NCBI GenBank assembly: GCA_050697275.1
Contig: JBOGZI010000166.1
Coordinates: 1 to 5,894, forward strand
Direction of reading: 5' to 3'
Origin: JBOGZI01 sp050697275
GTDB taxonomy: Bacteria > Actinomycetota > Thermoleophilia > Solirubrobacterales > 70-9
Length of the DNA: 5,894 bases
Shown in pieces: positions 5,750 through 5,894 of this stretch. The notes beneath the pieces are model-generated. The model worked only from the letters and a program-made list of their open reading frames with translations. It ran no database searches and had not been told where the DNA came from. Every line of letters starts with the position of its first letter. Within the stretch, counting starts at the first letter, position 1. Made by a program: the position numbers and the translations under genes.

Positions 5750-5894
5750 CGGCCGGCTCCTCCGCTTCACGTCCGGGGCCGGCCGGTGTCGGTGGTCCCT
5801 TGTCGGACGTCCGCGTGCTCGACCTCACCCGCCTGCTTCCGGGGGGCTTCTGCACCCTGCTGCTCGCCGACCTCGGCGCCGACGTGATCAAGGT
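5746..5894 (+). CDS. Class III CoA transferase (CaiB/BaiF family), N-terminal part
   Basis: Only the first 49 codons plus two bases are in the window. After a low-complexity leader (residues 1-18) the sequence LSDVRVLDLTRLLPGGFCTL then LLADLGADVIKV matches the N-terminal CoA-binding fold of CaiB/BaiF proteins. The family includes formyl-CoA and carnitine CoA transferases and alpha-methylacyl-CoA racemases. The catalytic Asp (about position 169 in the family) lies outside, so transferase and racemase cannot be told apart. ATG 5746 overlaps the BKACE stop as ATGA; GAAGG lies 7 bases upstream and GAGGAGG 13 bases upstream. An alternative TTG start at Leu19 would place the N-terminus directly at the conserved domain. 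As an operon member it could activate the substrate acid or set the stereochemistry of a 2-methyl branch. Confidence 0.88.
   Translation, partial: MTAGSSASRPGPAGVGGPLSDVRVLDLTRLLPGGFCTLLLADLGADVIK

Noticed and set aside
4829..5770. Minus-strand open frame of 313 codons opposite the BKACE gene
   Set aside because: Antisense shadow; the plus strand holds all BKACE catalytic residues.
1940..5894. Carnitine degradation cluster (CaiD, CaiB and dehydrocarnitine-type BKACE)
   Set aside because: The crotonase lacks the second glutamate that CaiD has, no carnitine dehydrogenase or CaiC is visible, and a carboxyltransferase has no role there. It is not excluded until the flanks are seen.

Overview
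The window is very GC-rich bacterial DNA with G or C at most third codon positions. It carries a MMPL-type lipid transporter, acyl-CoA enzymes, a CaiB-family CoA transferase and a probable F420-dependent PPOX protein. That combination points to an Actinomycetota chromosome. A deep-branching class such as Thermoleophilia is possible, but this is inference from gene content. I see no RNA gene, CRISPR array, insertion sequence, attachment site or clear terminator.

Layout: positions 1-1790 (minus strand) hold the first 596 codons of an RND/MMPL membrane transporter that runs off the left edge. A 149-base divergent intergenic region (1791-1939) follows. Both flanking genes have a TAGGMT-like -10 box 6 to 8 bases before their start codon, which suggests leaderless or nearly leaderless transcripts. 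Rightward from 1940 runs a tightly packed operon of five genes, each overlapping the next by 1 to 4 bases: a crotonase-family enzyme (1940-2719), an acyl-CoA carboxylase carboxyltransferase subunit with a Lys/Ala-rich N-terminal extension (2719-4398), a PPOX-type probable F420-dependent oxidoreductase (4395-4853, probably starting at CTG), a BKACE/Kce-type beta-keto acid cleavage enzyme (4850-5749), and the N-terminus of a class III CoA transferase (5746 to the right edge).

Read together, the operon encodes activation or racemisation (CaiB family), hydration or isomerisation (crotonase), carboxylation or decarboxylation (carboxyltransferase), a possible F420-linked redox step, and acetyl-CoA-dependent cleavage of a beta-keto acid (BKACE). 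This resembles the logic of the leucine (liu) and acyclic terpene (atu) catabolic routes, with BKACE in place of an HMG-CoA-type lyase. It matches no named pathway that I recognise. The biotin carboxylase/BCCP subunit that a carboxylase would need is not in the window. The substrate is unknown, and diagnostic active-site positions in the crotonase and carboxyltransferase differ from the textbook members.
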